This document shows, piece by piece, positions 18,173-27,587 of a DNA stretch of 64,000 nucleotides. A program made the position numbers and the translations under genes. The notes below the pieces were generated by a model, which worked only from the letters and a program-made list of their open reading frames with translations, was not told the origin of the DNA and did no database searches. Each line of letters starts with the position of its first letter. Position 1 is the stretch's first letter. Source of the stretch: Ferrimonas lipolytica (GTDB taxonomy: Bacteria; Pseudomonadota; Gammaproteobacteria; Enterobacterales; Shewanellaceae); contig NZ_CP051180.1 of the NCBI RefSeq assembly GCF_012295575.1, forward strand, positions 1,984,001 through 2,048,000, read 5' to 3'.

Positions 18173-19240
18173 TTATTTGCGGCGATGCACATACACCGTA
18201 ATCTCTTCACGATCGTGATAGAGGTGTTTAGCCTTAATCTCGTGACGAACGCCAGCGTGTCGTAGCGCACTAGATAACTGATTTAAACAGTCAGATACCA
18301 TGGTGTAGCGTTGCTTCATTGGGAGTTTCAAATTAAAGATAGCGTCGTGACACCAACCATTAATAAACCAACGCGCCATCAGGCTGGCTACTCGATCAGG
18401 CTTCTCAACCATGTCACAAATCAGCCAACGGTTATTGGTATGGATAGGCTCATGCTTAAAGCCATCAACCGAGTAGTGTTTAACCTGACCAGTTTCCATC
18501 AAACTTGGTGCCATTTCGCCGTTGTCAATCGCCTCAACAAACATACCGCGACGAACTAACTGATAGGTCCAACCGCCCGGACACGCGCCTAGATCAACCG
18601 CTTTCATACCCGAGTGGGCACGCTCTTCCTGCTCTTCTTTGGTTAAGAATACAGAGAAGGCTTCATCCAACTTCAAGGTAGAGCGACTTGGTGCGTCGGA
18701 CGGGAATTTTAACCGTTCAATGCCCATGTAGAACGGCGAACCGTTATCAGAACGGCTGTAACCTAGGTAACCATTGCCGCTGTCCGTTAGGAACAAGTGG
18801 ATGCGGGGCATCTTGTCGTGTTCTTTCTTGGTCAGAACACCGGAGCTACGCATCGCTTGGCGCAGTGGCACGGTAAACTTGCGGCAGAACGACAGCAACG
18901 AGCGATACTCATCACCTTCACCACTCTCAACCCAGAGCATACCCGCTTTAGGCAGCAGCTCGCTATGCTCCATTACCGCACTAATACGATCTTCGGTGTC
19001 CATATCTTTCAGTTCAGCCAAAACCATAAACCAGCTGCGTGCGAACACCAACTGATTGAAACTGAGCTGCTCCATCAAGATACGGCCATCTTCTGGGCCA
19101 TAGCCCTCAAAGATCACAAAGCCGGAGTTGTTGATTACCCGGGGGAAACCAAATACTTCTAGCTCCGCGGCAAGATCTTGGATCTCCGCCGCACACTCTT
19201 TTTCAAAGCCTGGCCGACAATGCAGCAGAACCTTATTCAT
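18173..19240 (-). CDS. rlmM: 23S rRNA 2'-O-ribose C2498 methyltransferase RlmM
   Basis: RlmM methylates the ribose of C2498 in 23S rRNA using S-adenosylmethionine. The chosen start (ATG 19240, MNKVLLHCRPGFE) gives 355 residues, close to the E. coli length of 366; the frame is open further upstream, but the extra residues are not family-like. The THUMP-like N-terminal region is followed by the Rossmann methyltransferase core with the SAM motif DLGACPGGWTYQLVRRG. The start overlaps the ygdD stop by 8 bp, so the genes are translationally coupled. Confidence 0.93.
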   Translation of the reverse strand: MNKVLLHCRPGFEKECAAEIQDLAAELEVFGFPRVINNSGFVIFEGYGPEDGRILMEQLSFNQLVFARSWFMVLAELKDMDTEDRISAVMEHSELLPKAGMLWVESGEGDEYRSLLSFCRKFTVPLRQAMRSSGVLTKKEHDKMPRIHLFLTDSGNGYLGYSRSDNGSPFYMGIERLKFPSDAPSRSTLKLDEAFSVFLTKEEQEERAHSGMKAVDLGACPGGWTYQLVRRGMFVEAIDNGEMAPSLMETGQVKHYSVDGFKHEPIHTNNRWLICDMVEKPDRVASLMARWFINGWCHDAIFNLKLPMKQRYTMVSDCLNQLSSALRHAGVRHEIKAKHLYHDREEITVYVHRRK

Positions 19241-19619
19241 TGTCACTCTCCCAAGCAAACACCGTTGCGGCCAATAAACCCCAACCAATCATTAACATTA
19301 GGCCACCAATCGGTGTGATAGGGCCCCAAATCTTGCTACCGCCAAACACCAACATGTAAATGCTGCCGGAAAAACCTGCCATACCAGCGACAAAAAAGGC
19401 GCCAGCGGCCGTTAATAAGCGACCTCCTAGCCCTAATTTCAGTGCCAATGCCACTACCAACAGCGCTAGGACGTGCAAAAATTGATATTGCACTGCGGTG
19501 TTGAAGCTGACTAATAGACTATCTGAGACCTTGCCTGGTAAGCCGTGAGCGCCATAAGCACCTAATGCTGTCGCTAACAAACCCAATAACGCAGCAATTA
19601 CGCCATAAATCTTCGCCAT
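19233..19619 (-). CDS. ygdD: DUF423 inner-membrane protein YgdD
   Basis: This 128-residue integral membrane protein has four predicted helices. The motifs LGAYGAHGL near the start and SGSIYMLVFGG later are typical of DUF423 (YgdD). The function is unknown. It sits between the alpha/beta hydrolase and rlmM with overlapping or nearly touching ends, as part of the conserved gcvA-ygdD-rlmM neighbourhood of enteric and marine gammaproteobacteria. Confidence 0.9.
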   Translation of the reverse strand: MAKIYGVIAALLGLLATALGAYGAHGLPGKVSDSLLVSFNTAVQYQFLHVLALLVVALALKLGLGGRLLTAAGAFFVAGMAGFSGSIYMLVFGGSKIWGPITPIGGLMLMIGWGLLAATVFAWESDNE

Positions 19620-19621
19620 GA

Positions 19622-20275
19622 CTAACCCCTAAAAATAGCAGCGCGGATCAACTGCGCTGCTTGTTGAATATGTTGGTGCTGCGTAAAGCCACTGACTTTG
19701 CGCGGCTTAAAGCTGTGATCGCCATCTTCAAGCCATGTCATAGTGACTTGGTTTGGCAAAATATGTTGTTCTAATTCAACGCGATTGCCGAAGGTATCGC
19801 GGCTGCCTTGAATAATATGTAGCGGTGCTGTTGCATGCTGCAGTGGCTGCCAACGCCATTTTTCAGGCTCATTTTTACCCACTGGGTGAAACGGATAGCC
19901 TAAGGCGAAGGCGGCACTTACCTTCGCTTTATCTGCACAAACGCAAGCCACGCGTCCGCCCATCGATTTGCCGCCAATAAACAGTGGCAGTTGGGGGAAA
20001 TGCTGCTGAGCCGCAGCAACCCAGAGGTCGTAACAGGCTTGCAGCTTGGGTAATCGGTCCGGCGGTCGGCGTTTATCGTTCGCCCGTGCTGTTACCATAT
20101 AATCAAACTCGAATCTCACCACCGCTAGCTTGGAACAACTTAGCTGCTGTGCAATATCAGCCATAAACTGATGATCCATCCCTGCCCCAGCGCCATGGGC
20201 GAGCAATAACACCGCTTCAGCGGAGTCGCCACCATCAATGCGACATAACGACGGCCAAGCAGTATCAGTCGGCAT
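19622..20275 (-). CDS. KANL3/Tex30-like alpha/beta hydrolase
   Basis: This serine hydrolase has about 217 residues from the chosen ATG at 20275. The N-terminal LLAHGAGAGMDHQFM loop (oxyanion region) and the nucleophile elbow GGKSMGGR are typical of the KANL3/Tex30 branch of alpha/beta hydrolases, which lack an assigned substrate. The Asp is likely in IQGSRDTFG and the His in DGDHSF. An in-frame TTG at 20308 would extend it, but it lies deeper inside gcvA and has no ribosome site. It overlaps the gcvA end by about 11 bp and is probably cotranscribed with ygdD and rlmM. Confidence 0.82.
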   Translation of the reverse strand: MPTDTAWPSLCRIDGGDSAEAVLLLAHGAGAGMDHQFMADIAQQLSCSKLAVVRFEFDYMVTARANDKRRPPDRLPKLQACYDLWVAAAQQHFPQLPLFIGGKSMGGRVACVCADKAKVSAAFALGYPFHPVGKNEPEKWRWQPLQHATAPLHIIQGSRDTFGNRVELEQHILPNQVTMTWLEDGDHSFKPRKVSGFTQHQHIQQAAQLIRAAIFRG

Positions 20276-21182
20276 TGGGGATGAGATCACTGTGAGCTTC
20301 CTCAGCAAAGGTTTGCATTAACCAATCACGGAATGCTTGGATCTTACCAAGATCCTCTTGGCTTTCATGACACACCAAGTAATAAGCGCTTTTACTCTTT
20401 AGTACTAGATCAAATGGACACAACAAGCGCCCCGCTTCGACCTCTGGTCGCGCTAACACCGACGAGCCCATCGCCACGCCTTGACCATGAATCGCGGCTT
20501 GCAACACTAACGAAGAGTGACTAAATATCGGGCCGTGATTAACGTTAACCAAGCCATCGGCATGCTGCTTAGCCCACGCCTTCCAGTTATGACGAGTCAT
20601 ATCATGTAGCAAGGTGTGTTGTGCTAAGTCTTCAACACTGCGCAGCGGTTTCTTGCCCTGCAGCAACCGTGGCGAACACAGTGGCACCAAACTTTCTGCC
20701 CGCAACTTATCGGCACGCAGGCCTGGCCAGCTGCCGCGACCAAAGTAGATGGCGATGTCGACATCTTCAGTCAGCGAATCCTCTTCCTGATCCACGGCTT
20801 TAATGCGTACATCGATGTCTGGATGCAACTCCGCAAATCGGGCCAGTTTTGGCACCAGTGATTGAATAGCAAAACTAGGGGTCATACTAACTGTTAACGA
20901 ACCTGTCGCGGTTCGAGCCAGCAGTCTTTCCGTGGCATCTGCCAGCTGAGTGAACACATCCTTAATATCAAGAAAGTAACTTTGCCCCTCTTCCGTTAAC
21001 AATAAAGAACGGTTCCGCCGGCGGAACAATTTTAGCCCCAAATGCTCCTCTAGCGCCTTAATTTGGTGACTCACTGCGGCCTGGGTCACAAAAAGTTCTT
21101 CTGCTGCTCGAGTAAAGCTCAAATTACGTGCAGCAGCTTCAAATGCCTTGAGAGCATTGAGTGGAGGAAGGCGTCTAGACAT
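20265..21182 (-). CDS. gcvA: LysR-type regulator GcvA
   Basis: GcvA controls the glycine cleavage system and, in E. coli, the sRNA gcvB. The start is set at ATG 21182 (MSRRLPPLNALKAFE), giving 305 residues, the E. coli length; the frame runs upstream to 21341, but that extension is not conserved in type. The helix-turn-helix ARNLSFTRAAEELFVTQAAVSHQIK is followed by the LysR effector domain. A divergent short gene lies upstream where gcvB sits in E. coli; no gcvB-like sRNA could be confirmed. Confidence 0.92.
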   Translation of the reverse strand: MSRRLPPLNALKAFEAAARNLSFTRAAEELFVTQAAVSHQIKALEEHLGLKLFRRRNRSLLLTEEGQSYFLDIKDVFTQLADATERLLARTATGSLTVSMTPSFAIQSLVPKLARFAELHPDIDVRIKAVDQEEDSLTEDVDIAIYFGRGSWPGLRADKLRAESLVPLCSPRLLQGKKPLRSVEDLAQHTLLHDMTRHNWKAWAKQHADGLVNVNHGPIFSHSSLVLQAAIHGQGVAMGSSVLARPEVEAGRLLCPFDLVLKSKSAYYLVCHESQEDLGKIQAFRDWLMQTFAEEAHSDLIPNAD

Positions 21183-21300
21183 GCGGATCACTCTATTAGT
21201 TTTTCTAATGAATAATTGTACTTTATTTCGTTTGAGCACCACCAGACATTTATATAAATTTGCCCCGTGTTCAATTACCGCCCAAATTCGGGGGCCCCAA

Positions 21301-21516
21301 ATGTCTGTCTCTTTACTGTTAGCAACCGCGTTGACCTTCACACCAATTCAACCGGAGCCAGTTAAGTTCGATACTCAAGTTATCGACCAAGAAGTACGAC
21401 AAGGAATTGCAATGGAGTTGGCTGCAATGCACGAGTCATTCAGCTCCAAAGAACTTAGCGAAGGCGTTGCCGTAGCTCAAGTTGAAAAGGACAGCGCCAA
21501 GCGCAATCAGAAATAA
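21301..21516 (+). CDS. Small protein of unknown function
   Basis: This is a 71-residue reading frame with a hydrophobic N-terminus (MSVSLLLATALTF) and an acidic/lysine-mixed helical remainder ending SAKRNQK. The frame extends 5' to 21148, overlapping gcvA antisense, but ATG 21301 is the sensible start. It ends two bases before a strong terminator, which argues that it is a real transcription unit. It is divergent from gcvA. No family was recognised. Confidence 0.55.
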   Translation: MSVSLLLATALTFTPIQPEPVKFDTQVIDQEVRQGIAMELAAMHESFSSKELSEGVAVAQVEKDSAKRNQK

Positions 21517-21518
21517 CA

Positions 21519-21545
21519 AAAAAGCCACCCTCGCGGTGGCTTTTT
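21519..21545 (+). terminator. Rho-independent terminator
   Basis: A perfect 11-bp stem AAAAAGCCACC/GGTGGCTTTTT with a 5-nt loop follows the 71-residue reading frame. Confidence 0.88.
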
Positions 21546-21747
21546 GTTAGTGCAGTGACAACCACTAATACCGCGTTGCAACAGTGGTTGCCTGTGCATC
21601 ATCCATGCTCGAGCTCGCATTTTAGACAAAATTTAATAACTGTTTACAAATTAAAGCCCGACCGAGTCTCATCTTTACATTCCATTACAAACATCCCTCG
21701 CTTGCTCCCTTAGAATGTCGCCAACGTCAGATAACAACTTCGGTGCC

Positions 21748-22809
21748 ATGAAAACAAACTCGCTCTCGCTTTGGCTTACGCTGCTACTCATTACCTGTTC
21801 ATCAGCAACTGCCGCCCCAACTCAACCAGCACGAGTCATTCAAGTACAAAGTGAAGCCGTGGCTCAGCACATACTGACACCTGAGCTGACCGTAGTAGGA
21901 AACCTTGAGGCTGAACGAGCGGTAACCATCGCCCCACAGATCAGTGGCAAGATCGCCAAGTTTGCGGTTACTTCAAACCAACAAGTAGCCGCCGGTGAAG
22001 CGCTTATTCATATCGCCGATGCCGAAGCCCGCGCCAGTGAACTTGAAGCGCAAGCTTATTTGACCGACGAACTGCGTAAACTGGCCGAACTGCAACGACT
22101 AATTAAGAAAGGGGCGGTTACCCAATCGGAAATCGATGCTCAGCAAGCGAGCGTTGCCATGGCCCAAGCTCGTCTTCAAGCTGCCACCGCCCAACTGGAT
22201 TACCACCACATCACAGCCCCATTTGCCGGAACCGTTGGCTTGGTTAACTACAGCGCAGGCGCCTTAGTCGATAGCGGCACCGACCTGCTCAGCTTGGACG
22301 ATCTATCCAGCCTACGATTAGATTTAGCAGTCCCAGAACGGTTCTTATCACAGCTACGCACCGGCGTTAACGTGTCGGCTACTAGCCAGGCGTGGCCGGA
22401 ACAATCATTTAGCGGTGAAGTGATCGCCATCGCTCCCCGTGTCGCCGAATCATCATTGAACCTGAAAGTACGAGTGCGCTTTAGTAACGAGATGCAACAA
22501 CTAAAGCCAGGAATGATGCTAGCGGCCACAATAAAATTTGGCGAACAAGCTCAACCGGTAGTACCAATCCAAGCATTGGAGTATTCCGGCACCAAGCGTT
22601 TTGTTTACGTAATTGAAGGTGATAAAGCCCACCGTACCGAAGTGGTCTTGGGACAACGTGTGGGCACTAAAGTAGCCATTAAGAGCGGCATCAATATTGG
22701 CCAACGTATTGTTGTTGAAGGGTTAGTTAATCTAAGCGACGGCGTTTTAGTAAATGACCTAGCGCAAACCAACACCGAGACAAATGGAGCGATCAATGCT
22801 GCTCTCTGA
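21748..22809 (+). CDS. RND efflux periplasmic adaptor (HlyD/MFP family)
   Basis: This membrane-fusion protein joins an inner-membrane RND pump to an outer-membrane channel. From ATG 21748 it has 353 residues and an N-terminal signal sequence (cleavage near ATAAP). The two lipoyl half-motifs are visible: VTIAPQISGKIAKFAVTSNQQVAAGEAL and ITAPFAGTVGLVNYSAGALVDSG, separated by a short coiled-coil hairpin. An upstream in-frame ATG at 21715 is possible. Its 3' end overlaps the pump gene by 14 bp. No TolC-like gene is adjacent, so a shared channel is likely used. Confidence 0.9.
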   Translation: MKTNSLSLWLTLLLITCSSATAAPTQPARVIQVQSEAVAQHILTPELTVVGNLEAERAVTIAPQISGKIAKFAVTSNQQVAAGEALIHIADAEARASELEAQAYLTDELRKLAELQRLIKKGAVTQSEIDAQQASVAMAQARLQAATAQLDYHHITAPFAGTVGLVNYSAGALVDSGTDLLSLDDLSSLRLDLAVPERFLSQLRTGVNVSATSQAWPEQSFSGEVIAIAPRVAESSLNLKVRVRFSNEMQQLKPGMMLAATIKFGEQAQPVVPIQALEYSGTKRFVYVIEGDKAHRTEVVLGQRVGTKVAIKSGINIGQRIVVEGLVNLSDGVLVNDLAQTNTETNGAINAAL

Positions 22810-25800
22810 TATCGCGGTAAAACGCCCGGTAGTTGCCATCGTTTTAAGTCTGTTGTTGATGGTGTTCGGTGTTGTTTCCTATAGCAAACTATCACTGCGA
22901 GAGATGCCTGACGTAGACAACCCGGTTGTCTCGGTTATGACTCGCTATGAAGGCGCTTCTGCCACCATTATGGAAACCCAGATAACCACGGTTATCGAGG
23001 ATGAGATGAGTGGGATCAGCGGTGTCGATGAGCTGACCTCAGTAACCCGTAATGGCATGTCGCGCATTATGGTTGAATTCGAAATCGGTTGGGATCTAAC
23101 CGAGGGAGTTAGCGACGTGCGTGATGCGGTTGCCCGCGCTCAACGGCGCCTACCTGATGAAGCGGACGACCCAGTAGTATCGAAAGATAACGGCACTGGT
23201 GAGCCGGCAATCTACGTAGTGTTGCGCTCCAGTGAGATGGATCGTACCGAGCTAACCGATTACGCCGAGCGTACCCTCGAGGATCGCTTCTCACTCATCT
23301 CCGGCGTAAGCTCGATTGATTACACCGGCGCCCTGACCAAAGTAATGTACGTTCAGTTGGACCCACAGCGAATGGCAGGTCACGGTGTTACCAGCAATGA
23401 CATTATTACGGCGTTAAACAACGATAACATCGAAAGTCCTGGTGGCGAACTGCGTAACGACGTAACCACCATGTCGGTTCGAACCGAGCGCCTCTATCAA
23501 ACCCCAGAGGATTTTGGTTATCTGGAGATCAAGCGCTCCGACGACGGCCACCCAATTTATCTGCAAGATGTAGCCCAAATTGAAATTGGTGCTGAAAACG
23601 AAGACTCCACCTTTAAAAGTGATGGTGTGGTTAACTTAAGTTTGGGGGTAGTTACCCAATCTGACGCAAACCCAGTACAGGTTGCCCAAGCCGTTCGGGC
23701 CGAAGTAGATCGAGCCCAGAGCTTCCTACCTGCAGGCACCGAGCTTGAGATCAACTACGATAAAACCCTATTTATCGACAACGCCATCAACGAGGTTTAC
23801 CAAACCTTGATGATCACTGCTGGGTTAGTGGTATTGGTGTTGTACTTGTTTATTGGTCAGGCTCGCGCCACCCTAATCCCCGCGATTACAGTGCCGGTAT
23901 CGTTGATCAGTGCCTTTATGGCTGCGTACTTCTTTGGTTTCTCCATTAACCTGTTAACGCTTATGGCGTTAATCCTTGCTATCGGCTTGGTGGTTGATGA
24001 TGCCATTGTTGTGGTTGAGAACATTCACCACCATATTAAGCAAGGCAAGTCACCATTGTTAGCCGCCTATGATGGTACCCGCGAAGTGGGCTTTGCGGTT
24101 ATCGCCACTACCATGGTGTTAGTGATGGTATTCCTGCCTATCGCCTTTATGGATGGCATGGTCGGACTGTTATTCACCGAATTTGCAGTGGTGTTGGCTA
24201 TGGCAGTGATCTTCTCTTCCATAGTCGCTCTGACTCTCGCGCCGGTGCTGGGTAGCAAAGTGCTAACCAGCAAGCACAAAAACAATGCCCTGATTAACTT
24301 GGTGCACGGTTCGCTCAACAAGCTTGAGAACGGCTACCGTAAAGTCTTAGCCATAGTGATGAAGCTACGCTATGCCGCACCGGTAATCATCATCGCCTGT
24401 ATCCTCGGCAGCGGTTTTTTAATGCAGCAGGTTCCAGCGCAATTGGCCCCGAAAGAGGACCGCGGCATCGTCTTTGCGTTTATTAAAGGTGCCGAGGGCA
24501 CCAGTTATAACCGCATGTCTGACAACATGGAAATTGTTGAAGAGCGAATGATGCAGATGCTGGGTAAAGGTTTGGTGCGCTCATTCAGCATTCAAACCCC
24601 TGCGTTTGGTGGCCGCGCCTCTGATCAAACCGGTTTTGTTATTATTCAATTGGAAGACTGGAAAGCACGTGATACTACCGCTCAAGAAGCGCTACCTATT
24701 ATTGCCAAGCAGCTTAGCGGCATCACCGATGTCATGGTGCGGCCACTGTTACCGGGCTTCCGCGGCGGTTCATCAGAAGCGGTGCAGTTTATTCTTAGTG
24801 GCTCTGATTACAATGAGTTGTACCGATATGCCACTGAGCTAAAGCACTTTGCTAACAGCAGTGGCCTTATGGATGGCGCTGATCTCGACTTTGCCGAAAC
24901 CACACCAGAGTTAGTGGTAAGCGTTGATCGAGCTCGTGCCGCCCAACTTGGGATCAGCGTTGATGAGATTGCCACCACTTTGGAGGTGATGCTCGGAGGT
25001 CGTTCAGAAACCACCTTTGTTGATCGTGGTGAAGAGTACGACGTTTATCTTCGTGGTAACGAAACCCAGTTCAACAACGCCGCTGATTTGAGCAAAATCT
25101 ACCTCCGCTCAAGCCAAGGTGAGTTGATCACCCTTGATGCGGTAACCCACATCGAAGAGGTTGCCTCAGCGCGCCGTTTAAGTCACTTTGCCAAGCAAAA
25201 ATCGATTACCGTTAGCGCCAACCTTTTAGCCGGTGCCACCCTCGGCGAAGCATTGGATCTGCTTGATGCAGAAGCAAACAAGATCCTCCCAACCGGCATC
25301 AACGTTGGCTACAGCGGCGAATCCGCCGATTTTAAGGAAAACCAAAGCAGTACCGCGATAGTGTTTGGCTTAGCGCTACTGGTGGCTTACTTGGTATTGG
25401 CAGCGCAGTTTGAAAGCTTTATCAATCCAATGGTAGTGATGTTTACTGTACCTATGGGGATCTTCGGAGGTTTAGCTGGCCTATGGTTTACCGGCCAAGG
25501 CTTAAACATCTATAGCCAAATCGGTCTGATCATGTTGATTGGTATGGTGACCAAGAACGGCATTTTGATTGTGGAGTTCGCTAACCAGCTACGCGACAAG
25601 GGGCACACCTTGGAACAAGCAATCATCGATGCCGCGACTCGTCGTTTACAGCCAATCTTAATGACTGCCATGACCACCCTATTCGGCGCCGTGCCGTTAA
25701 TTCTATCAACCGGTGCCGGTTACGAAAGCCGCGTGGCGGTGGGTACGGTAATCTTATTTGGCATGGCGTTCGCGACTGTCGTAACCCTGTTGGTTATCCC

Positions 25801-25891
25801 AGCAATGTATCGCCTAATATCCGGTCACACCCACTCTCCGGGTCACGTTGCCGAGAAACTGCAACTCGAGATCAACGCTCAACGCAGCTAA
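22796..25891 (+). CDS. RND multidrug efflux permease
   Basis: This is a proton-driven inner-membrane pump of the hydrophobe/amphiphile efflux RND family, about 1031 residues, matching the AcrB/MexF size. The protein opens LLSDIAVKRPVVAIV, and the first periplasmic domain begins with SLREMPDVDNPVVSV. Helix 4 contains LAIGLVVDDAIVVVENIHHH, with the paired aspartates that relay protons. Start ATG 22796 is chosen because GGAG lies 6 bp upstream; an earlier ATG at 22784 is less well placed. The sequence resembles the VexH/MdtB-like branch with one pump gene. A terminator follows at 25914. Confidence 0.93.
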   Translation: MLLSDIAVKRPVVAIVLSLLLMVFGVVSYSKLSLREMPDVDNPVVSVMTRYEGASATIMETQITTVIEDEMSGISGVDELTSVTRNGMSRIMVEFEIGWDLTEGVSDVRDAVARAQRRLPDEADDPVVSKDNGTGEPAIYVVLRSSEMDRTELTDYAERTLEDRFSLISGVSSIDYTGALTKVMYVQLDPQRMAGHGVTSNDIITALNNDNIESPGGELRNDVTTMSVRTERLYQTPEDFGYLEIKRSDDGHPIYLQDVAQIEIGAENEDSTFKSDGVVNLSLGVVTQSDANPVQVAQAVRAEVDRAQSFLPAGTELEINYDKTLFIDNAINEVYQTLMITAGLVVLVLYLFIGQARATLIPAITVPVSLISAFMAAYFFGFSINLLTLMALILAIGLVVDDAIVVVENIHHHIKQGKSPLLAAYDGTREVGFAVIATTMVLVMVFLPIAFMDGMVGLLFTEFAVVLAMAVIFSSIVALTLAPVLGSKVLTSKHKNNALINLVHGSLNKLENGYRKVLAIVMKLRYAAPVIIIACILGSGFLMQQVPAQLAPKEDRGIVFAFIKGAEGTSYNRMSDNMEIVEERMMQMLGKGLVRSFSIQTPAFGGRASDQTGFVIIQLEDWKARDTTAQEALPIIAKQLSGITDVMVRPLLPGFRGGSSEAVQFILSGSDYNELYRYATELKHFANSSGLMDGADLDFAETTPELVVSVDRARAAQLGISVDEIATTLEVMLGGRSETTFVDRGEEYDVYLRGNETQFNNAADLSKIYLRSSQGELITLDAVTHIEEVASARRLSHFAKQKSITVSANLLAGATLGEALDLLDAEANKILPTGINVGYSGESADFKENQSSTAIVFGLALLVAYLVLAAQFESFINPMVVMFTVPMGIFGGLAGLWFTGQGLNIYSQIGLIMLIGMVTKNGILIVEFANQLRDKGHTLEQAIIDAATRRLQPILMTAMTTLFGAVPLILSTGAGYESRVAVGTVILFGMAFATVVTLLVIPAMYRLISGHTHSPGHVAEKLQLEINAQRS

Positions 25892-25913
25892 ATCAGGTTA
25901 ATCCCACTACTAC

Positions 25914-25941
25914 CGAGAGCACGCCAGCGCGCGTGCTCTCG
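25914..25941. terminator. Bidirectional terminator
   Basis: A perfect 11-bp stem CGAGAGCACGC/GCGTGCTCTCG with a 6-nt loop lies between the convergent RND pump and LysR genes. The tail is CTATTTT on the plus strand. Confidence 0.82.
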
Positions 25942-25952
25942 CTATTTTGGCG

Positions 25953-26819
25953 TTATACCAACCGTGCCAACTGCCATTCAATTGCTGAAATACACACCTC
26001 AACCGCCAGCGGTAACTTACCACTGTAGGGGGTTAAGGCGTAGATAGTATTACGCGGCAAACGATAGTCGGCAAATACCGGTACTAACTGCGGTTGCACC
26101 AGCGGCAGATAAAAATCTGGCACCACACCAATCCCAGCTCCCGCTTTAATCAGCGCCAAACTGGAATGGAAGGTGTTAGTTAGACAACGAGCTTGGGTAC
26201 TGAAATGATGGATTTGGCCGCGGCTATCGATAAATTCATGCCGTACTTGTTTACTCTGCCAGAGGTTCGCAATGTAGCTTAGGTTGTCCGACGGGTGCTG
26301 CGACAACAGGCTATCGCAACCACACAACACATCACGAAACTCGCCAATACGACGCTGTTTTAGCGAACTGTTTACCGATTGCCCTACTCGAATCGCTAGA
26401 TCGATATCATGGGCACGCAGGTCCAAATGATCATCACTGCTGACTAACTCCGGCTCAAGCTGGGGATACTGTTGAATAAGCTCGGCAACAACTGGGGTAA
26501 TCAAGGTTTCCATCAAGGCGGTAGCTGCAGTGATCCGCACTCTTCCCTTTGGAGTTTCCAAGGTTTCTTGGGCTTGATTCCACGCCTCATCGGCAACCTG
26601 ATTAAGCTGCTTACAGCTGAGATAGAAACCCTCGCCGACTTCGGTTAACACCTGCTGCCGCGTGGTCCGTTTAAGCAATGTCACCTCAAGTTCGGTTTCA
26701 AGCGTCTTTAGGTGTTGACTCACCACCGACTTAGACACCCCTAAAACCTCGGCAGCGGCGGTAATTGAACCGGCTTCGACAATATGGGCAAACACTGACA
26801 TCTGTCGTAATCGACTCAT
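25953..26819 (-). CDS. LysR-type regulator
   Basis: This 288-residue LysR regulator has an N-terminal winged helix (AGSITAAAEVLGVSKSVVSQHLK, residues 17-39) and a typical effector-binding domain containing ELVSSDDHLDLRAHDIDLAIRVG. That composition is common in the CrgA/AaeR-like branch, which often responds to aromatic or electrophilic compounds. It is divergent from a SnoaL-like gene with under 100 bp between, so that gene is the most likely target. The ligand is unknown. Confidence 0.88.
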   Translation of the reverse strand: MSRLRQMSVFAHIVEAGSITAAAEVLGVSKSVVSQHLKTLETELEVTLLKRTTRQQVLTEVGEGFYLSCKQLNQVADEAWNQAQETLETPKGRVRITAATALMETLITPVVAELIQQYPQLEPELVSSDDHLDLRAHDIDLAIRVGQSVNSSLKQRRIGEFRDVLCGCDSLLSQHPSDNLSYIANLWQSKQVRHEFIDSRGQIHHFSTQARCLTNTFHSSLALIKAGAGIGVVPDFYLPLVQPQLVPVFADYRLPRNTIYALTPYSGKLPLAVEVCISAIEWQLARLV

Positions 26820-26915
26820 ACCATTTGTTCTGTTTTTCTAAACTATGATTTCGAATATAGCGGTTTTTAGGAGGCTATTGAAGGCTTATTCTAAGCTCAG
26901 TTATCGTCACTAGTT

Positions 26916-27302
26916 ATGGAAATCATCATGTCCAACAACAACGTTTTAGCCGCATGTAAACAAGGCATCGCCGCATGGCAACAAGCATTCAATCGCCAAG
27001 ATGCCGCGGGCTGCGCCGCTCAGTACAACGACCGATGTGACATGCACGCCCGCCCATTTGGTACCTTTACCGGCCGCACCGCCATTGAAGCGTTTTGGCA
27101 AGGGATCATTGACCAAGGGTTTAACGACGTTGAGTACAGTGAGGTAAAATGGCAACCTCTGGGCAGCGACGGCTACATTCTTAGTTCAAGTTGGACCATG
27201 AATAAGGCCTTTGGCGTGGTGCACCGTGAACACTGGGTGGTTGAAGAAGATGGCAAAGCACGTCTTATCAGCGACGAGTTTGAAATTCAGGGGGAGCGCT
27301 AG
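26916..27302 (+). CDS. SnoaL-like/NTF2-fold protein
   Basis: This 128-residue protein belongs to the NTF2-like superfamily (SnoaL/DUF4440 type): an N-terminal helix pair (GIAAWQQAFNRQDAAGCAAQY), then CDMHARPFGTFTGRTAIEAFWQ and a beta-sheet cone. Such proteins are small isomerases, dehydratases or ligand binders, and the reaction cannot be read from sequence. ATG 26928 (MSNNNV) is an alternative start. It is transcribed divergently from the LysR gene and ends 14 bp before MITE copy 4. Confidence 0.82.
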   Translation: MEIIMSNNNVLAACKQGIAAWQQAFNRQDAAGCAAQYNDRCDMHARPFGTFTGRTAIEAFWQGIIDQGFNDVEYSEVKWQPLGSDGYILSSSWTMNKAFGVVHREHWVVEEDGKARLISDEFEIQGER

Positions 27303-27316
27303 CGCCGCTAAAATTA

Positions 27317-27572
27317 GGCTGTGTACCAATTAAGTGTTGTTCTTTCTAATACAGTTAAATCACTAACGCTATTGATCTTCTGCCGCATTGGAGCAGTTCA
27401 GCGAAGCGTTTTGGACTGCGACCTAAGGCAAGGGGGATTCCTAAGTGGGCGGAGCTCCACCAACTGCATACAAGAATGTGTCGTCACCACCGCGACATCC
27501 CCCCTTAAGAGTACTGCAATCGGTACAGCCGAGGGCTTAAGATAAACTTCAACAGCTAACTACGACACAGCC
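27317..27572 (+). mobile_element. MITE copy 4 (complete, internally shortened)
   Basis: This is a 256-bp element with GGCTGTGTACC and GACACAGCC ends and a perfect 8-bp duplication TAAAATTA (27309-27316 and 27573-27580). It lacks a stretch in the left third that the other copies have, where the text jumps from the TTAAATCACTA segment to CGCTATTGATC. Confidence 0.92.
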
Positions 27573-27587
27573 TAAAATTACTGCGAG

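Noticed and set aside
21183-21300. A GcvB-like sRNA divergent from gcvA, as in E. coli
   Set aside because: The position fits, but I could not recognise the G/U-rich target-binding segments, and a short protein frame with its own terminator occupies the transcript.
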